Shown: piece after piece, positions 26,261-34,753 of the stretch
How positions within the stretch are numbered: the first letter of the stretch is position 1
How the letters are laid out: each line of letters starts with the position of its first letter
Assembly: GCF_026013365.1 (NCBI RefSeq)
Contig: NZ_JAPDOE010000007.1
Span: forward strand, 124,001-188,000
Direction: 5' to 3'
DNA length: 64,000 nucleotides
DNA from: Paenibacillus sp. LS1
GTDB taxonomy: Bacteria; Bacillota; Bacilli; Paenibacillales; Paenibacillaceae
Notes under the pieces: generated by a model
Seen by the model: only the letters and a program-made list of their open reading frames with translations
What the model was told of the DNA's origin: nothing
Databases searched by the model: none
Translations under genes and position numbers: made by a program

Positions 26261-27995
26261 GCGGTTGTTCCTCCTCAAACCATCGAATTTCTACACTAAG
26301 TCCACCATAGGGAATCGCTCCAAAATGAAGCCCGGACGACAGCCCATATCGCGTAACGAGACGCTGGTGCACATTCCACGTGCCTGTTCCGATCTCCTCG
26401 CCCATTGGTTCATTGATCTCCCGTTCCAATTCGGTAATCTCTTCCGCTGTCAGCGTGACACCATCATTGTCAACAAACAGGCTATATCTTGTATATTTCC
26501 GACCCTCAATATTTTCGGGTACTGCCATACCCGTTACAACGACATGCCCACTGCCTTCCATCGGCTCGATGCCGTGGATCACCGCATTCTCAACGATCGG
26601 CTGAATGAGCAGTCGTGGAATGTGAAGCTGCATCAGTTGCTGCGTTACAGCGATTTCGTAGGTCAGCCGGTTGGTCCGCATCTGTTGGATGGACAGATAA
26701 TGGTCCAGCAGCCGGATCTCTTCTTCCACAGTTGTCATGTCATTCTCGCCCCGCGTAATGTAGCGATAGTAGTCTCCCAGACTTAGCGACATGGCAATAA
26801 CCGCTTCACGGTTGCCGAGCTGGGTCATATTTTTGATATAAAACAGGCAGTTATATAGAAAATGCGGATTGATCTGTGATTGCAGATGCTTCAATGTTGC
26901 TTCACGTGAGCGAATACGTTCCTCGTATACCTTCTCGATCAGTTCCTGAATCTGCTCCGCCATATGGTTAAAGCTCTGGGTCAGGTACGCGAATTCATCA
27001 CGAGAGTGATCGACTGGAATCCGTGTGGACAGCTGCCCTTTGCGAATCTGTTGGAGCCCTCTCATCAAACGGTGGATTGGCACCTGGACTTTTCGATACA
27101 AAAGCAGCGCAGCCCCGATACTCAGCACGAGCAGTAGCAAAATGGAGGTAATAAACATATTTCGGCTCTTATCCATCGGGGTTAGCAAATCATCCAATAC
27201 CAACGGATTCACGTATACTGCCTGTAGCTGTTTGGAGTGCACGTAACTGACCAGATATTGCTTGCCGCCTACCTCCAGCTGATGATTACCTTCTCTCTCC
27301 GGTCCGTTAAAGGGGATATCACGCATGATCGCTTCAACCAGTTCGGAGTCCGCCGTACGGTTCAGCAACGGCTCATTGCCCGGTACTAACAAGAAAGGAT
27401 CTCCGCCCTGCGTTTCTTTAAAATCATCCAACATGGCAACCACGTTCATCGGGTCAAAATTAATCTCCATCACCGTTCGCACGCCTGTGTTCACTGGTTT
27501 TTCATTCCACTCGTAGTTATCCGTGAAAAAGTAGGTGAAACTCCCCTGCTCCAACTGCCATTGGCCTGGTTGCGGAAACGTCAACATCTTCTCATCGTAG
27601 ACCGTTCGGCTGGACATGGTGGATAACACAAGTTCCGCTTGTGGCAGCACAATGGTAATATCGTTCTTCCAGCGGCTGGTGGACTGGTACAATGATAATT
27701 TGTCGAGAATATCCAGATAGATGCTGTTTTTCTCATATTGGCTGGTTGAATCCGTCATGTAACGGTAATGCAGGATACTCGGATCTCGCAGCAAGGTCAG
27801 GCCATACAGCGAGAGCTGCTCGATATTTTTATCCACCTGGGAACTGAAATAATTGAACTGGTTCAGACTCGACTGTTGTTTCTCTTCAACGACCATATCC
27901 ACATTTTCCTGGTTCGCGTATGTATAGAGCAACAGAATGGGTACCAGCAGGCAGATTAAGAGAATGACCGTTTTCGCAAATACTGTGAATTTCAT
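26235..27995 (-). CDS. YesM-type sensor histidine kinase
   Basis: Membrane kinase of 586 residues: one membrane segment near 8-28, an extracellular sensor of about 260 residues, a second membrane segment near 285-305, HAMP, then a His_kinase domain with the phospho-accepting His in QINPHFLYN and an HATPase with a GTGTWNV G-box variant. Partner of the overlapping YesN-type regulator. In this family the sensor usually responds to the sugar handled by the neighbouring importer, directly or through its binding protein. Confidence 0.92.
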   Translation of the reverse strand: MKFTVFAKTVILLICLLVPILLLYTYANQENVDMVVEEKQQSSLNQFNYFSSQVDKNIEQLSLYGLTLLRDPSILHYRYMTDSTSQYEKNSIYLDILDKLSLYQSTSRWKNDITIVLPQAELVLSTMSSRTVYDEKMLTFPQPGQWQLEQGSFTYFFTDNYEWNEKPVNTGVRTVMEINFDPMNVVAMLDDFKETQGGDPFLLVPGNEPLLNRTADSELVEAIMRDIPFNGPEREGNHQLEVGGKQYLVSYVHSKQLQAVYVNPLVLDDLLTPMDKSRNMFITSILLLLVLSIGAALLLYRKVQVPIHRLMRGLQQIRKGQLSTRIPVDHSRDEFAYLTQSFNHMAEQIQELIEKVYEERIRSREATLKHLQSQINPHFLYNCLFYIKNMTQLGNREAVIAMSLSLGDYYRYITRGENDMTTVEEEIRLLDHYLSIQQMRTNRLTYEIAVTQQLMQLHIPRLLIQPIVENAVIHGIEPMEGSGHVVVTGMAVPENIEGRKYTRYSLFVDNDGVTLTAEEITELEREINEPMGEEIGTGTWNVHQRLVTRYGLSSGLHFGAIPYGGLSVEIRWFEEEQPHDESDGGR

Positions 27996-28153
27996 CGTTT
28001 CACCCTGTCCCTGAATTTGAAGTCGTTCTACACCGAAGTCCTATTTTATATTGAAAACCCTTACATTTCTATATGATTTTATATTCACACGCTTTCCTGC
28101 GACTTGTAATTCCCTTATACTGGGAGTGAATCAACATTTCGTGAGGGGGCCCT

Positions 28154-28435
28154 ATGATGAAACTGACAGAACAAGGCATTTTGCACATTGAAGAGGAAGA
28201 TATCTCCACGATGTATTGTTATCGGGATCGGGATGGGATGGCTTTTGATGCTACTTTCCTGTTTGAGTTACAATTTCATGAATTAACCTTATCTCCAGGC
28301 AGTGTTCGGGCGATTCAGTTTGATTTTGAGGAAGAGGAAGCCCCCCTCTATGAAGAACGGGAACGTCTGGTGGCCGAGGTGCAGTCAGCGCTTCGTACCG
28401 TTGATACGCAGTATGATGGCTCGATTGTGAGATGA
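28154..28435 (+). CDS. Small acidic protein of unknown function
   Basis: Protein of 93 residues, rich in Glu and Asp (FDFEEEEAPLYEERE), with no signal or membrane segment. GAGGGGG lies about 7 nt before the ATG pair. It sits between the kinase gene and the divergent permeases and could be transcribed with the latter, although a candidate promoter lies between. I do not recognise a family. Confidence 0.6.
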   Translation: MMKLTEQGILHIEEEDISTMYCYRDRDGMAFDATFLFELQFHELTLSPGSVRAIQFDFEEEEAPLYEERERLVAEVQSALRTVDTQYDGSIVR

Positions 28436-28611
28436 TATAGGGACGTTCAGCATGAAGGGCATATCGGAAGCAGATAACATATGGCAGGAACACAACCTGA
28501 AGACAGGGCATTGGACTTTACAGTCGGATGCTCCTTTTTGTCGTTTCCATCAACAAGTTAATATTTCAACATCCGCATTGAAATGTTGTTCTATAGTCCG
28601 CCCTTTTCCGT

Positions 28612-28620
28612 TGTTATAAT
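28612..28620 (+). promoter_or_regulatory. Extended -10 promoter of the permease genes
   Basis: TGTTATAAT (TG, one nt, TATAAT) at 28612-28620 lies 77 nt before the first permease start. No good -35 is present at 17 nt, as expected of an extended -10 or an activator-dependent promoter. Confidence 0.5.
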
Positions 28621-28696
28621 TCAGTTGCTCCACTCCGTGCAGAGGCTTGCTCGCCTCATGTTGCCCGGGGTTGGACGAGATAAAGGAGGGACCCTG

Positions 28697-29662
28697 ATGG
28701 CTATGGAACAACCGTTAACAACCAATACGCCGGTGCGAAAAATGACACCCCATCCACGCAAACGTACCCGCTGGAATTTCAAACGCACGTGGCCGCTGCA
28801 TCTGATGCTGCTGCCTGCTGTACTTCTCACTTTGCTGTTCGCCTATGTGCCCATGGGCGGCATTATTATTGCTTTTCAAGACTTCAAACCGTGGCTGGGG
28901 TTCACTGGCTCCAAATGGGTCGGCTGGGACAACTTCCGGTTCATGTTCGAATATCCCGACAGCGTTCAGGTCATCTGGAACACGGTACTGATTGCTTCGA
29001 TGAAAATTGTGGCCGGACTTGTTGCCCCCGTGGTGTTCGCCATTTTGCTGAATGAGGTTCGGAACTCCACGTTCAAACGTTTCTCACAGACCTTGGTGTA
29101 TCTGCCCCATTTCCTGTCCTGGGTTGTCCTGGGTGGTATATTGCTCGACATGTTATCACCGGAAGGCGGGCTGGTAAACCAGGTGTTGGCGGCGGCTGGC
29201 GTTGAACCGATCTTCTTTTTGGGGGATGGCGACTGGTTCCGTGTAACGGTAGTTGTTAGTGATGTGTGGAAGGAATTTGGATTCGGAACGATTGTATTTC
29301 TCGCAGCACTTGCGGGTATTAACCCCGCATTATATGAGGCTTCGGAGGTAGATGGGGCAACACGACTTAGACAGACATTACATATTACCCTGCCTGCACT
29401 CGTGCCGATGATTATCGTAGTAGGTACGTTATCGCTGGGCAATATCCTGAATGCAGGCTTTGACCAGATCTTCAACCTGTACAATCCGCTGGTATATGAA
29501 AAAGGCGATATTATCGATACCTTTGTCTACCGGATGGGAATTCTGAATGGCAAAATGAGCTTTGCGACAGCCGTTGGACTATTCAAATCATTTGTCGCGA
29601 TGTTCTTGGTCATCTCTGCGTACCGGATGGCGTACAAAATCGCCAATTACCGTATTTTTTAA
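28697..29662 (+). CDS. Sugar ABC transporter permease (LplB-like)
   Basis: First membrane subunit, 321 residues, six membrane segments, with the binding-protein-dependent transport EAA loop in YEASEVDGATRLRQTLHITLPAL. It starts at the ATG 7 nt after AAAGGAGG; the open frame begins 38 codons earlier without a site. Pairs with the next gene. No ATPase gene is present, so a shared MsmX-type ATPase is expected (inference from the family). Confidence 0.92.
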   Translation: MAMEQPLTTNTPVRKMTPHPRKRTRWNFKRTWPLHLMLLPAVLLTLLFAYVPMGGIIIAFQDFKPWLGFTGSKWVGWDNFRFMFEYPDSVQVIWNTVLIASMKIVAGLVAPVVFAILLNEVRNSTFKRFSQTLVYLPHFLSWVVLGGILLDMLSPEGGLVNQVLAAAGVEPIFFLGDGDWFRVTVVVSDVWKEFGFGTIVFLAALAGINPALYEASEVDGATRLRQTLHITLPALVPMIIVVGTLSLGNILNAGFDQIFNLYNPLVYEKGDIIDTFVYRMGILNGKMSFATAVGLFKSFVAMFLVISAYRMAYKIANYRIF

Positions 29663-29696
29663 AAGAGTTAGCATAACGCATTAAGGAGGAATCAAG

Positions 29697-30575
29697 GTGT
29701 ATCACAAAACAACCGGGTACCGTATATTCAATGGTTTCAACCTGATATTCATCGCGGCCGTCTCGATCCTGTGCATCCTGCCGCTGGTCCATATTCTGGC
29801 GGTTTCCTTCAGTGGTAAAGCGGCAGCATCCGCCAATCTAGTGACACTTTGGCCAATTGATTTTACGGTGGACGCCTATACCAAAACATTTGGTAACAGT
29901 AACTTTCTCAGTGCACTCTGGATTTCAGTCCAGCGTACTGTTCTGGGAACACTGCTCAGTATGACACTTGTTTTCCTGACGGCTTATCCGTTATCCAAGG
30001 AGAGTCTGCACTTCAAAGGGCGTTCGTTATATGCGTGGTTTTTCATCTTCACGATGCTGTTCAGCGGGGGATTGATTCCGTCCTATATTTTGATCCAGAA
30101 GCTTGGACTGATTAATACGATGTGGGCTTTGATTTTGCCGGGAGCGGTAGCTGTTTGGAACCTGATTCTGATGATGAACTTCTTCCGTAACGTGCCAAAA
30201 GAGCTGGAAGAAGCCGCATTTATCGATGGAGCCAACCATATAACGACGTTATTCAAAATCTATCTGCCTGTATCCATGCCCGCCATTGCGACGATCTCCT
30301 TATTCACCATGGTAGGTCAGTGGAATTCTTGGTTCGACGGGTTGATCTATATGAATGATGCTTCCAAATATCCACTCGCTACGTTGATGCAGACCATTAT
30401 CGTTCAGCAGGACTTCTCCAACATGAACGTGGATGCAACGCAGCTTCAGAACATGTCTCAGCGTACGGTGAACGCAGCTCAGATCTTTATCGGCGCTCTC
30501 CCAATCCTGCTCGTATATCCGTTCTTGCAGCGTTTCTTCGTGAAGGGGATTGTGCTGGGGGCGGTAAAAGAGTAA
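29697..30575 (+). CDS. Sugar ABC transporter permease (LplC-like)
   Basis: Second membrane subunit, 292 residues with six membrane segments and the EAA loop in LEEAAFIDGANHITTLFKIYLPVSMPA. GTG start 7 nt after AAGGAGG. It lies 34 nt after the LplB-like gene and ends with a terminator, so the operon holds only the two permeases. With the lipoprotein at 22873 it would form a complete importer apart from the ATPase. Confidence 0.93.
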   Translation: MYHKTTGYRIFNGFNLIFIAAVSILCILPLVHILAVSFSGKAAASANLVTLWPIDFTVDAYTKTFGNSNFLSALWISVQRTVLGTLLSMTLVFLTAYPLSKESLHFKGRSLYAWFFIFTMLFSGGLIPSYILIQKLGLINTMWALILPGAVAVWNLILMMNFFRNVPKELEEAAFIDGANHITTLFKIYLPVSMPAIATISLFTMVGQWNSWFDGLIYMNDASKYPLATLMQTIIVQQDFSNMNVDATQLQNMSQRTVNAAQIFIGALPILLVYPFLQRFFVKGIVLGAVKE

Positions 30576-30584
30576 GGCAAACAC

Positions 30585-30616
30585 AAGGAATCCCGTCATG
30601 GGATTCTTCTTCATTT
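30585..30616 (+). terminator. Terminator of the permease operon
   Basis: GAATCCC (30588-30594), 5-nt loop, GGGATTC (30600-30606), then TTCTTCATTTT. Begins about 10 nt after the LplC-like stop. Confidence 0.8.
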
Positions 30617-30639
30617 TAAAATTGCATACTACAAGTTCA

Positions 30640-30828
30640 TTATTTCAATTGATTCGCGATTGTTCTCCCGCGAGTTGCGTTGTTATACTCATTAATTAAC
30701 TCATCCAGCACCATGGATTGGCGAATAACCTCCGGATGCCATAGTTCCGGATACTGAGCTGCAATCTGGTAGAGTCTTTGCCGTGCATGTTCGATACATT
30801 CCTGAATGGTTTCCGGATTATGTACCAT
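30640..30828 (-). CDS. Spo0E-like aspartyl-phosphate phosphatase
   Basis: Protein of 62 residues with the Spo0E family signature: a first helix (TIQECIEHARQRLYQIAA) and the SxxLDxLI-type active motif seen here as QSMVLDELINEYN. Family members dephosphorylate Spo0A~P and delay sporulation. I begin it at MVHNPE (30828); the frame extends to 30867 but the added residues are not family-like. The gene stands alone on the minus strand after the permease operon. Confidence 0.85.
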   Translation of the reverse strand: MVHNPETIQECIEHARQRLYQIAAQYPELWHPEVIRQSMVLDELINEYNNATRGRTIANQLK

Positions 30829-31006
30829 ACTCCCGCCCCCTGTTGTCCTTAAATATCCATCATCCAAAAAAGACCATCTAATATAATATTCGGAACAAGA
30901 GGGGGTTTGGATTACCCCAAAATTAAAATTTTGGTTATTTTTTCTTGTAAAATTTATTATTATTGTGGATTACATGACCTGATCTGCATTTATGTTCAAT
31001 GCAAAT

Positions 31007-31038
31007 AAACCGGAGAGGCCACGACCTGTCCGGTTTTA
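31007..31038. terminator. Terminator-like hairpin downstream of marR
   Basis: AAACCGGA (31007-31014) pairs with TCCGGTTT (31029-31036) with a 14-nt loop. The tail is TTTTATAACG on plus and ATTTG on minus. It lies 75 nt after the marR stop and is the only hairpin there that could end its transcript. Confidence 0.4.
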
Positions 31039-31111
31039 TAACGTTTATCTCTTTTCCAAAACGACGTCACATGCCGAGATGAATATGAGCGTACTCAGCA
31101 GCTTACGTACG

Positions 31112-31828
31112 CTAATCCTCATATTTCGCAAAAAAAACATCCTCAAGAACGGCCTTGGCCTTCTTCAAATCACGGGAATTCAACGTATCAAGCATCCCCA
31201 TAATTTCATTCATTTCCTCGTTAATGGTCACTGCTTCCGTATTCTCATTATCGTTATCGTTTGAAGCTTCATCGCCATAGGGCATCCTCTCACTAGAAAC
31301 GATGGATGGCCCATCCTTTTCCGAATTGAACCAGGACGCCTGTGCCGTGTCACGGAGAGCATGAACTAAGAACTGCAATTCATCTTCGGTATATCGCTGC
31401 AAAAAACGGTTTGCGCCAAGATCAATTTGTTGATGCATGGCTTGATGCAAACGATAGATGTCTTGACCCCGTTCTGTCATGCGAAACAAGACTTCTTTTT
31501 TATTATCAGGCAGGTATTCAGGCAGAATGATATTTTTCTGTACCAGCCTTTTGGTGATTTTAGAAACCGTGCCTTTGGAAAAGCCGAATTGCTTCGAAAT
31601 GGTTATGCCATTTACAGGCTCAAGTGTTCCAATGGCATCCAGCACATGCAGCATGGTAACCGTCATTTCTTCGACTAACTCCTGAACTTCCGGATTAGGG
31701 CTATTCTTGAGCAGCCATTCCTTCTCTTCGTCATCTTCCGCTTGGAATTTAATCTGTATGTCTTTCACAGCTTCCAGCACTTCATCAATCAGGTGCTCTT
31801 TATTGTGATAGTTTGATGGCTTGATCAT
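31112..31828 (-). CDS. MarR family transcriptional regulator
   Basis: Regulator of 238 residues, longer than the usual 140-150. A MarR winged helix occupies about 55-170 (VNGITISKQFGFSKGTVSKITKRLVQKNII and the DNKKEVLFRMTERGQ wing), with a C-terminal extension of about 65 residues that ends in helices. GGAGG lies 7 nt before the ATG at 31828; the frame opens earlier at 31858. It is divergent from the FAD monooxygenase gene, and two matching palindromes in the shared region are probable operators for it. Confidence 0.88.
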   Translation of the reverse strand: MIKPSNYHNKEHLIDEVLEAVKDIQIKFQAEDDEEKEWLLKNSPNPEVQELVEEMTVTMLHVLDAIGTLEPVNGITISKQFGFSKGTVSKITKRLVQKNIILPEYLPDNKKEVLFRMTERGQDIYRLHQAMHQQIDLGANRFLQRYTEDELQFLVHALRDTAQASWFNSEKDGPSIVSSERMPYGDEASNDNDNENTEAVTINEEMNEIMGMLDTLNSRDLKKAKAVLEDVFFAKYED

Positions 31829-31890
31829 CCTTTTTCCTCCAACACTAATGAACTTCATCCCAGTATATCAAGGACAGGTTCACAAATAAA

Positions 31891-31903
31891 GTTTCCAGGA
31901 AAC
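31891..31903. promoter_or_regulatory. Candidate MarR operator 1
   Basis: GTTTCCAGGAAAC is a perfect 13-nt palindrome (GTTTC-N3-GAAAC) lying just upstream of the monooxygenase -35 box and on the regulator's leader side. Confidence 0.6.
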
Positions 31904-31907
31904 AATA

Positions 31908-31937
31908 TTGACAATTGAATAGAATTTAAACTAATAT
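31908..31937 (+). promoter_or_regulatory. Sigma-A promoter of the FAD monooxygenase
   Basis: TTGACA (31908-31913), 18-nt spacer, TAATAT (31932-31937). The two GTTTC-N3-GAAAC palindromes bracket it, one upstream and one over the start region. Confidence 0.75.
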
Positions 31938-31948
31938 TGTTGCAAGGA

Positions 31949-31977
31949 AACTTATTGTTTCTTAGAAACAATAAGTT
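31949..31977. promoter_or_regulatory. Candidate MarR operator 2
   Basis: Perfect 29-nt inverted repeat with 13-nt arms and a TTA centre; its core GTTTCTTAGAAAC (31957-31969) has the same GTTTC-N3-GAAAC form as operator 1, and the two centres are 66 nt apart. It covers the expected transcription start of the monooxygenase gene, so binding should repress. Confidence 0.7.
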
Positions 31978-32050
31978 GTAATTTTCATAGTCCGTTAGTT
32001 ATTAGAAACAGAACTTTATTTCAGATCCAATTTAGAGAGGAACATTACAA

Positions 32051-33625
32051 ATGACAGATATACGATTTAATCCATCGCAAGAGAAGCAAGAACGAAATGT
32101 GAGTCCATCGAGGGAAGATTACAATATCGACGTATTGGTTGCAGGCGCTGGCCCGACCGGATCTACATTAGCAGCAGATCTCTTGCGCCGCGGCCTTCGT
32201 GTCCGGCTGGTTGACAAGGCTCCCCACGCCTTTAAAGGCTCTCGTGCCAAGGGAGTACAGCCGCGAACCCAGGAGGTTTTGGAGGACCTCGGCGTGCTGA
32301 GTGATGCTCATACAGAGGGAAGTTCTTATCCTCTCGCAGGTATTCATCTCGGGCCGATCACCGTGCCATGGCGCATGCAACAGCGAAATAAACCTACACC
32401 GGATGTACCTTATCCGAATATTCTTCTGCTGGCTCAACACCGCACGGATGCCATCCTGCACCGACTTCTCAAACGTCAGGGACTGAATATTGAATTTAAC
32501 AACGCGGTGGATTCTTTTGAACAGGATGCCAATGGGGTGACAGTGACGCTCTCTTCAGGGGAGAAGATTCGCAGCAGATATCTGGTGGGGGCGGACGGTG
32601 GTTCCAGCACCGTTCGTAAAGGTGTTGGCATTCGTTTTGTGGGAGAGACCACCGAATCGGATCGAATGCTTATCATCGACGGTACAATCGATGGGTTGTC
32701 GCGCAGTCGTTGGCATATGTGGCCACGCACAAAAGGTAAATTTGTCGGAGCATGTCCTCTGCCACATTCCGACCAGTTCCAAGTCATGATCAGGTTGGGA
32801 GAAGACGAGAACCCAGACCTCGACGAGGCTGTACTTGCCGCTCAGTTCCACAAACTCACTGGTTTACGGCTCTACGATATTACCTGGAGTTCTGTATTTC
32901 GTCCCAACGTGCGACTTGCCGAGCATTATCGGTCGGGCCGGGTCTTTCTTGCAGGCGATGCAGCCCACGTCCATACCCCAGCCGGTGCGCAAGGACTCAA
33001 TACCGGTGTACAGGACGCTTACAACCTCGGCTGGAAGATAGGTCAGGTCATTGCTGGCGCACCCGATCGCTTGCTTGACAGCTATGAAGCTGAACGTCAA
33101 CCTATTGCCGCACGCGTACTTGGAAAATCCAGCGAGTTGTACGCCAAGCTCGATAGTAAACGCCTTGCCAGTCTCAAACGCGGTGACGAAGAACGTCAGC
33201 TCACACTATCGTATCATGGTGGTCCACTTAGCTCTGAGAATTCATCAGCGACCAAGTCACTTCAGGTCGGAGATCGAGCACCCGATGCTCCATGCATCGG
33301 CCCAGGCGGGGTAAGACGACTTTTTGAAATTCTCCGTGGACCACAATTCACATTGCTTGCTTTTGGAGCCAATGCCGCTCATATCCTCCCTGACCTGATC
33401 TGGCCGGCTAGTGGTGCCGAATTGCACAGATACATCGTCGGTACTGGTAATGAAGCCGAACAGAATGTTATCAACGACACCACCCAAAAATTGACTGACA
33501 TCTACGGCATTAACAGCGACACGCTGATACTTATTCGACCCGATGGTTACATCGGCAGCATCATCAAGAGCGACTGGCAGACGGAATTTGAGAATGTAGT
33601 CAGCATGGTTACCCCGCCACGTTAA
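32051..33625 (+). CDS. FAD-dependent aromatic monooxygenase
   Basis: Flavoprotein hydroxylase of 524 residues of the PheA/TfdB (class A) group. It has an FAD-binding GAGPTGSTLAADLL near residue 34, the DGGSSTVRKGVGI (DG) motif, and GRVFLAGDAAHVHTPAGAQGLNTG (GD motif). A thioredoxin-like C-terminal domain starts near residue 400. Enzymes of this type use NADPH and O2 to hydroxylate phenols, polyketides or antibiotics. With a divergent MarR repressor, detoxification of an aromatic compound or antibiotic is likely (inference). The promoter and operators are visible upstream. Confidence 0.92.
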   Translation: MTDIRFNPSQEKQERNVSPSREDYNIDVLVAGAGPTGSTLAADLLRRGLRVRLVDKAPHAFKGSRAKGVQPRTQEVLEDLGVLSDAHTEGSSYPLAGIHLGPITVPWRMQQRNKPTPDVPYPNILLLAQHRTDAILHRLLKRQGLNIEFNNAVDSFEQDANGVTVTLSSGEKIRSRYLVGADGGSSTVRKGVGIRFVGETTESDRMLIIDGTIDGLSRSRWHMWPRTKGKFVGACPLPHSDQFQVMIRLGEDENPDLDEAVLAAQFHKLTGLRLYDITWSSVFRPNVRLAEHYRSGRVFLAGDAAHVHTPAGAQGLNTGVQDAYNLGWKIGQVIAGAPDRLLDSYEAERQPIAARVLGKSSELYAKLDSKRLASLKRGDEERQLTLSYHGGPLSSENSSATKSLQVGDRAPDAPCIGPGGVRRLFEILRGPQFTLLAFGANAAHILPDLIWPASGAELHRYIVGTGNEAEQNVINDTTQKLTDIYGINSDTLILIRPDGYIGSIIKSDWQTEFENVVSMVTPPR

Positions 33626-33706
33626 GTGTGAAATATTAAAACTGCGCTTTAAGCATCAAATGGCGCTTCGGCCCGGTTATCACATCAGATAAACTACTTG
33701 TTATAT

Positions 33707-34729
33707 TTATCTTAATCCAACATCCTTAAAACGATTGCCTATCGTCTCAGGAAAGGCATGTTTGATGGAATCAATGGCACGTTGTTCCGTAGCCCCTGCC
33801 TTCCGGATAAGATCAATCACGCTTTGTACAGATTCTGGTTCTCTCGAATCCCAAGAGATAGAGTCATCTATCACCTCAACGATCATTGTATACAGATTTG
33901 CGAGTAGCTCATACTCGTTTATAACCCGGTCCATTTGAATGGACAGATGCTTAAGTCCTGCCACATAAGAGGCAATATCCCATCTTGATTTGGCATAATA
34001 GCGAAGTACAATTGCCGCTTGTTCTGCGTCATATGCTCCTGACTGTAAAACAGCAGCAATAGTGGCATACGCAGCCGCTCCACAGGCATAATCTTGGGGC
34101 GGCAGCATGTAGTCATGGGTTTCCCATTTGTAAACGGCCTGGATTAACGATTCCTTGCAGACTTCCCATAGATCTATGGGTGCACAAGCTTCCAGCACCT
34201 GATAGTACCAGTAGGGTGAACTGTTCCTTCCAAACGAATCATAGGGCAGACGAATAACTTCATTGCCTTTACTTTCACAGATGAATAACACCCGTTCCAC
34301 ATCATCATATCCAGTAACAATGACAAATTGATCGTGCCAGAGAATCGCACCTACGCCCCGGTCAATGGAAGCTTTAATGTCCAGCAGAGCCTGCTTCTGA
34401 TACAGGGGAAAGGTTGGTTCGAACGAAAAGCCCGCTGCCTGGCTCGCCGTCACGCCAATGAAGTCAGCTGCGACAAAGTTCTCTGCCATCCAGTTGTATG
34501 CGGAGATTGACTCTGCCGTCAGACGCCGATCCACCACTAGTCTGAATGCACTTGCTGTCATACCTGCAATCATGTGGTGTGGGAAATCCGTCCACTGTTT
34601 ATGTAATAAAATGCGATACATCGCATCTGTATACGTACTCACACCGCTCCATGATCTATTTGCATCAGCAGAATTCATAGTTTGCGGGGAGTGAATCCAG
34701 TCCTGCAATACTACTTTTGTCGCCATCAT
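33707..34729 (-). CDS. Cysteine-protease-fold (BtrH/C39-like) protein, copy B
   Basis: Soluble protein of 340 residues, paralogue of the preceding gene. The middle region (about 90-175) reads like the core of C39/BtrH-type proteins: YQKQALLDIKASIDRGVGAILW, then VIVTGYDD, and strands ending PYWYYQV. The N-terminal MTASAFRLV stands where the catalytic Cys is normally found, and the His before VGYDD-type strands is Phe here (HDQFVIVTGYDD), so catalysis is doubtful. The C-terminal 150 residues are helical and unassigned. It lies 24 nt after copy A, in an operon led by a WYL regulator. The function is unknown. Confidence 0.75.
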   Translation of the reverse strand: MMATKVVLQDWIHSPQTMNSADANRSWSGVSTYTDAMYRILLHKQWTDFPHHMIAGMTASAFRLVVDRRLTAESISAYNWMAENFVAADFIGVTASQAAGFSFEPTFPLYQKQALLDIKASIDRGVGAILWHDQFVIVTGYDDVERVLFICESKGNEVIRLPYDSFGRNSSPYWYYQVLEACAPIDLWEVCKESLIQAVYKWETHDYMLPPQDYACGAAAYATIAAVLQSGAYDAEQAAIVLRYYAKSRWDIASYVAGLKHLSIQMDRVINEYELLANLYTMIVEVIDDSISWDSREPESVQSVIDLIRKAGATEQRAIDSIKHAFPETIGNRFKDVGLR

Positions 34730-34753
34730 CCTTCACGCCCTTCATTTCTCATC

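Noticed and set aside
31084-31123. Interrupted inverted repeat covering the marR stop codon
   Set aside because: GCGTAC/GTACGC and TATGA/TCATA pair, but no T tract follows on either strand, so it is not a terminator. It may be a chance repeat.
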